Shown one piece after another: positions 14,413 through 16,695 of a DNA stretch of 16,695 nt. The notes below the pieces were generated by a model that ran no database searches, was not told where the DNA came from, and saw nothing but the letters and a program-made list of their open reading frames with translations. Position 1 is the first letter of the stretch. Every line of letters starts with the position of its first letter. The translations under genes were made by a program, and so were the position numbers. Source of the DNA: JAVKFF01 sp040226215 (GTDB lineage Bacteria > Pseudomonadota > Alphaproteobacteria > DSM-16000 > Inquilinaceae); contig JAVKFF010000007.1 of NCBI GenBank assembly GCA_040226215.1, forward strand, positions 1-16,695, read 5' to 3'.

Positions 14413-14787
14413 ATGACTGCCATGGACTCCACCTCCGCCGCCTCGGCGCTCGCCGCGCTCGGCAAGCCGCGGCGGCTCGACATGTTCCGTCGCCTGGTCC
14501 GCGCCGGCCCGCAGGGGCTGATGGTGGGCGAGCTGCAGGCCGGCATGGGCATGCCGGCCGCCACCTTCGCACACCACATGAAGGCGCTGGTCACCGCCGG
14601 CCTGGTCGCCCAGGAGCGCCAGGGGCGATCCGTCGTCTGCCGCTCGGTCCACCCCCGGCTGGAGGGCGTGATCGACTATCTGACCCGCGAATGCTGCGCC
14701 GACGTCGCCGATCACTGCCTGCACGACGACGGCGAAGACGTGGCCCTGCCGCCCCTCCGCCCGCAACTCAGGGAAGTCCGGTCATGA
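14413..14787 (+). CDS. ArsR/SmtB family metalloregulator
   Basis: A 124-residue winged-helix repressor. LGKPRRLDMFRRLVRAGPQGLMVGELQAGMGMPAATFAHHMKALVTAGLVAQERQGRSVVCR is the ArsR fold, with the recognition helix at about 49-62 and the beta-wing after it. Cys94, Cys95 and Cys102 (RECCADVADHC) after the winged helix could bind arsenite or another thiophilic ligand; Cys76 is in the wing. The site is not the classical ELCVCDL of plasmid ArsR, so the inducer is uncertain. The stop overlaps the permease start in an ATGA, so the repressor and its transporter are co-translated. The start at 14413 fits the near-leaderless promoter; an in-frame ATG at 14422 is possible. No Shine-Dalgarno is visible. 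Confidence 0.9.
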   Translation: MTAMDSTSAASALAALGKPRRLDMFRRLVRAGPQGLMVGELQAGMGMPAATFAHHMKALVTAGLVAQERQGRSVVCRSVHPRLEGVIDYLTRECCADVADHCLHDDGEDVALPPLRPQLREVRS

Positions 14788-15833
14788 GTGAGCTCGCGCT
14801 GACCTTGAACCGCCTGGGCGGCGGGTTCGCCCAGTCCCTCAAAGGCCGCGTCGACCGGGTCTGGGCCGCGATCGCCCTGCTCTTCGCCGGCCTGGCGGTG
14901 GTCGACTGGAGCGAGGCGACGGCCACGGCGACCTTCACCGCCGACAGCCTGGTGGAGACCGCGCCTTACCTGCTGGTCGCCATCGGCCTTGCCGCCTATG
15001 CCAAGGCCAGCCGGGCGGACCGGCTGATCGCCCAGGCCTTCAAGGGCCGCACGGCGACGGCCGTGGCGCTGGCCGCGGCCATCGGCGCGGTCTCGCCCTT
15101 CTGTTCCTGCGGCGTGATCCCGCTGATCGCCGCCGCCCTCGCCATGGGCGTGCCGCTGGCGCCGGTGATGGCCTTCTGGCTCGCCTCGCCGGTGATCGAT
15201 CCTTCCATGTTCGCGCTCACCGTGGGCACGCTTGGCCTCGACTTCGCTGTCGCCAAGACTGTCGCCGCCTTCACCATCGGCGTGGCCGGCGGTGCCGTCA
15301 CCGGTCTCCTCGCCCGCACCGTCTTCGCCGATGCGCTGCGCCCCGGCGTCGGGGACGGCGGCTGCGCCGGCGACGTGGCGCGGACGGACAAGGACATCGA
15401 CTGGGCCTTCTGGCGCGTCGCGGGACGTACGGCCACGTTCGGCCGCGAGGTCCGGCGCACCACCCTCTTCCTCGGCAAGTGGCTGATCATCGCCTTCGCG
15501 CTCGAGGCGCTGATGCTGCGCCACCTGCCGGCCGACTGGGTCGGCGGCCTGCTGGGCGGCGACAGCGTGTTTGCCATCCCGCTCGCCACGCTGGTCGGCG
15601 TGCCGGCCTATCTCAACGGCTACGCCGCCCTGCCGGTCGTCGAGGGCCTGCTGGCCCAGGGCATGGCGCCCGGCGCGGCGCTCGCCTTCATGGTCGCCGG
15701 CGGCATCACCTGCATCCCCGCCATGGTGGCCGTGTTCGCCCTGGTGCGCGTACGGGTGTTCGCCGGCTATGTCGGCTTCGCGCTCGCCGGCTCCCTCGTC
15801 GCCGGTCTCGCCTTCCAGGCGGCGCTGGGCTGA
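14784..15833 (+). CDS. ArsP-type permease (DUF318)
   Basis: A 349-residue inner-membrane permease of the DUF318/ArsP family, with about eight to ten hydrophobic helices in two halves. The hallmark SPFCSCGVIPL (Cys107, Cys109) closes the first half, and GGITCIPAM (Cys310) is its counterpart in the second. ArsP pumps out trivalent organoarsenicals, and the paired cysteines are thought to bind the metalloid. Related members of the fold are described as Cu/Zn exporters, so arsenic is likely from the coupled ArsR but not proven. The central loop (about 185-215) has one extra cysteine. The start at 14784 is set by the ATGA overlap with arsR. It is tail to tail with the YrhK-like gene, 9 nt apart, leaving no room for a private terminator. 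Confidence 0.88.
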   Translation: MSELALTLNRLGGGFAQSLKGRVDRVWAAIALLFAGLAVVDWSEATATATFTADSLVETAPYLLVAIGLAAYAKASRADRLIAQAFKGRTATAVALAAAIGAVSPFCSCGVIPLIAAALAMGVPLAPVMAFWLASPVIDPSMFALTVGTLGLDFAVAKTVAAFTIGVAGGAVTGLLARTVFADALRPGVGDGGCAGDVARTDKDIDWAFWRVAGRTATFGREVRRTTLFLGKWLIIAFALEALMLRHLPADWVGGLLGGDSVFAIPLATLVGVPAYLNGYAALPVVEGLLAQGMAPGAALAFMVAGGITCIPAMVAVFALVRVRVFAGYVGFALAGSLVAGLAFQAALG

Positions 15834-15842
15834 GCGGTCCGG

Positions 15843-16568
15843 TCACCGCGGGGCAGCCGGATCGCCGCCCCGGTGGGCCCGGAACACCCTGCGGGCGCGC
15901 CGGTAGCTGAACACCCCGCCGAGCCAGAACAGCACGCTTCCGGCGAGAAACTGCGCGGCCAGGAAGTCGTCGAGGACGCGCCGGTCGAGGGGGTCGTCGG
16001 GCTGCCAGAGATAGGGGATCGAGGCGACGGTGAACAGCAATGAGCCGGTGACGAAGCAGAGCGCCGTGAGGTTCATCAGTTGCAGCGTGATCAGGTCCTC
16101 GGCGGTGACGATCTCCAGCACGTTGACAGTGGCGCCGAGGATGAACAGCAGGCTGCCGATGGTGAAGCACCAGGCGCCGGCCGCCGTCAGGCCGATCGAC
16201 GACAGGAAGAAGGCGCTGCCCACGGTGAACAGGAGCGTGCCCGCGACATAGCTGATCGCGGCCACCGGCTCGAGACGGCCCCGCACCGTCGGCCGGCCCG
16301 CGTGGCGCCGCCGGTAGCGGACGGCCTCGACCAGATCGTGGCCGGTGACGACGAGATAGAGCAGCGATCCGCCCAGGAACACCCAGGCGCCGAGATCCGT
16401 GCGGGTCGCGACGGCCGGGAAGAACAGGACGCTGCCGACGATGAAGGTGAGACCGCCGATCTTGTAGAGGACGGCGTTTGCCGTCTCCCAGCGGAACTGC
16501 GCGCCGGCGGCGGATTCCGGATCGGCCAGATCGTGCAGCCGCGGCCGATTGACGAAAAGATGCGGCAT
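15843..16568 (-). CDS. YrhK-like multi-repeat membrane protein
   Basis: A 241-residue integral membrane protein with about six helices arranged as three similar helix pairs, each with a glycine- and serine-bearing first helix. The pairs are KIGGLTFIVGSVLFF plus GAWVFLGGSLLYLVV; YVAGTLLFTVGSAFFL plus GAWCFTIGSLLFIL; and FVTGSLLFTVASIPYL plus FLAAQFLAGSVLFWLGG. This is the pattern of the YrhK domain, of unknown function, here apparently triplicated. The preceding RWETANAVLYK and LQLMNLTALC fit helix starts. The ATG at 16568 has GAGG 5 nt upstream. There is no signal peptide. Its role is unknown. It is the probable second gene of a minus-strand unit whose first gene ends at 16652. Confidence 0.75.
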   Translation of the reverse strand: MPHLFVNRPRLHDLADPESAAGAQFRWETANAVLYKIGGLTFIVGSVLFFPAVATRTDLGAWVFLGGSLLYLVVTGHDLVEAVRYRRRHAGRPTVRGRLEPVAAISYVAGTLLFTVGSAFFLSSIGLTAAGAWCFTIGSLLFILGATVNVLEIVTAEDLITLQLMNLTALCFVTGSLLFTVASIPYLWQPDDPLDRRVLDDFLAAQFLAGSVLFWLGGVFSYRRARRVFRAHRGGDPAAPR

Positions 16569-16651
16569 GCGGGCCTCGTTCCCCTCCCAGCTGTGGCGCG
16601 GTGGTAGCGTGTTCCCGCCCCCGAGGGAAAGCCCCGCCCGCGTCGCCCACC

Positions 16652-16695
16652 CTACTCCCAGGTCTCTCGGACGCGGTCGCCGGGCAGGGCGCGGA
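16652..16695 (-). CDS. possible 3' end of an upstream minus-strand gene
   Basis: Read from the window end on the minus strand, the frame gives RALPGDRVRETWE and then TAG at 16652-16654. The residues look like a normal protein tail, and the codons end in G or C. Thirteen residues do not identify a family. If real, the gene lies 83 nt upstream of the YrhK-like gene on the same strand. Confidence 0.35.
   Translation of the reverse strand, partial: RALPGDRVRETWE

Overview
The window looks like chromosomal DNA from a high-G+C alphaproteobacterium. This is inferred from G/C-ended codons in nearly every gene and from the gene types present: an alphaproteobacterial-style adenosine kinase, DUF2244, a BamE-like lipoprotein and a bactofilin. 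I cannot name the genus. No rRNA, tRNA, CRISPR array or transposase was recognised.

Left part (1-6221), rich in nucleic-acid repair. After a possible gene end and a strong symmetrical terminator comes a DUF1848 protein with a CxxxCxxC iron-sulfur motif. Tail to tail with it is a two-gene minus-strand cassette, visibly less G+C-rich than its surroundings: TcmP (three-Cys-motif partner) and the DUF5131/Gp37-Gp68 three-Cys protein, overlapping by 8 nt. Next come an Ada-like AraC/O6-methylguanine-DNA methyltransferase fusion, a DUF2244 membrane protein and, divergently, endonuclease III (nth) with every key residue present. The TcmP-DUF5131 cassette is the best candidate for a poorly understood system.

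Middle part (6230-10996): a large SGNH/GDSL hydrolase, a small secreted cysteine-containing protein, an MFS transporter of the YbjJ/FucP-like type, a BamE-like lipoprotein and a bactofilin with a long proline-rich N-terminus.

Right part (11324-16695): a TetR regulator divergent from a short-chain dehydrogenase, with a near-perfect 22-bp palindrome between them. A PfkB-type adenosine kinase follows, then an ArsR repressor translationally coupled to an ArsP-type permease. Last is a six-helix protein apparently made of three YrhK-like repeats, and the probable end of one more minus-strand gene.

From about 7.7 to 14.35 kb the window carries several short tandem arrays, almost all with a 12-bp period. 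Many units are anchored on a CCNGG pentamer (mostly CCCGG, CCTGG or CCAGG) followed by seven variable bases. They occur both inside genes, in frame, and between genes.
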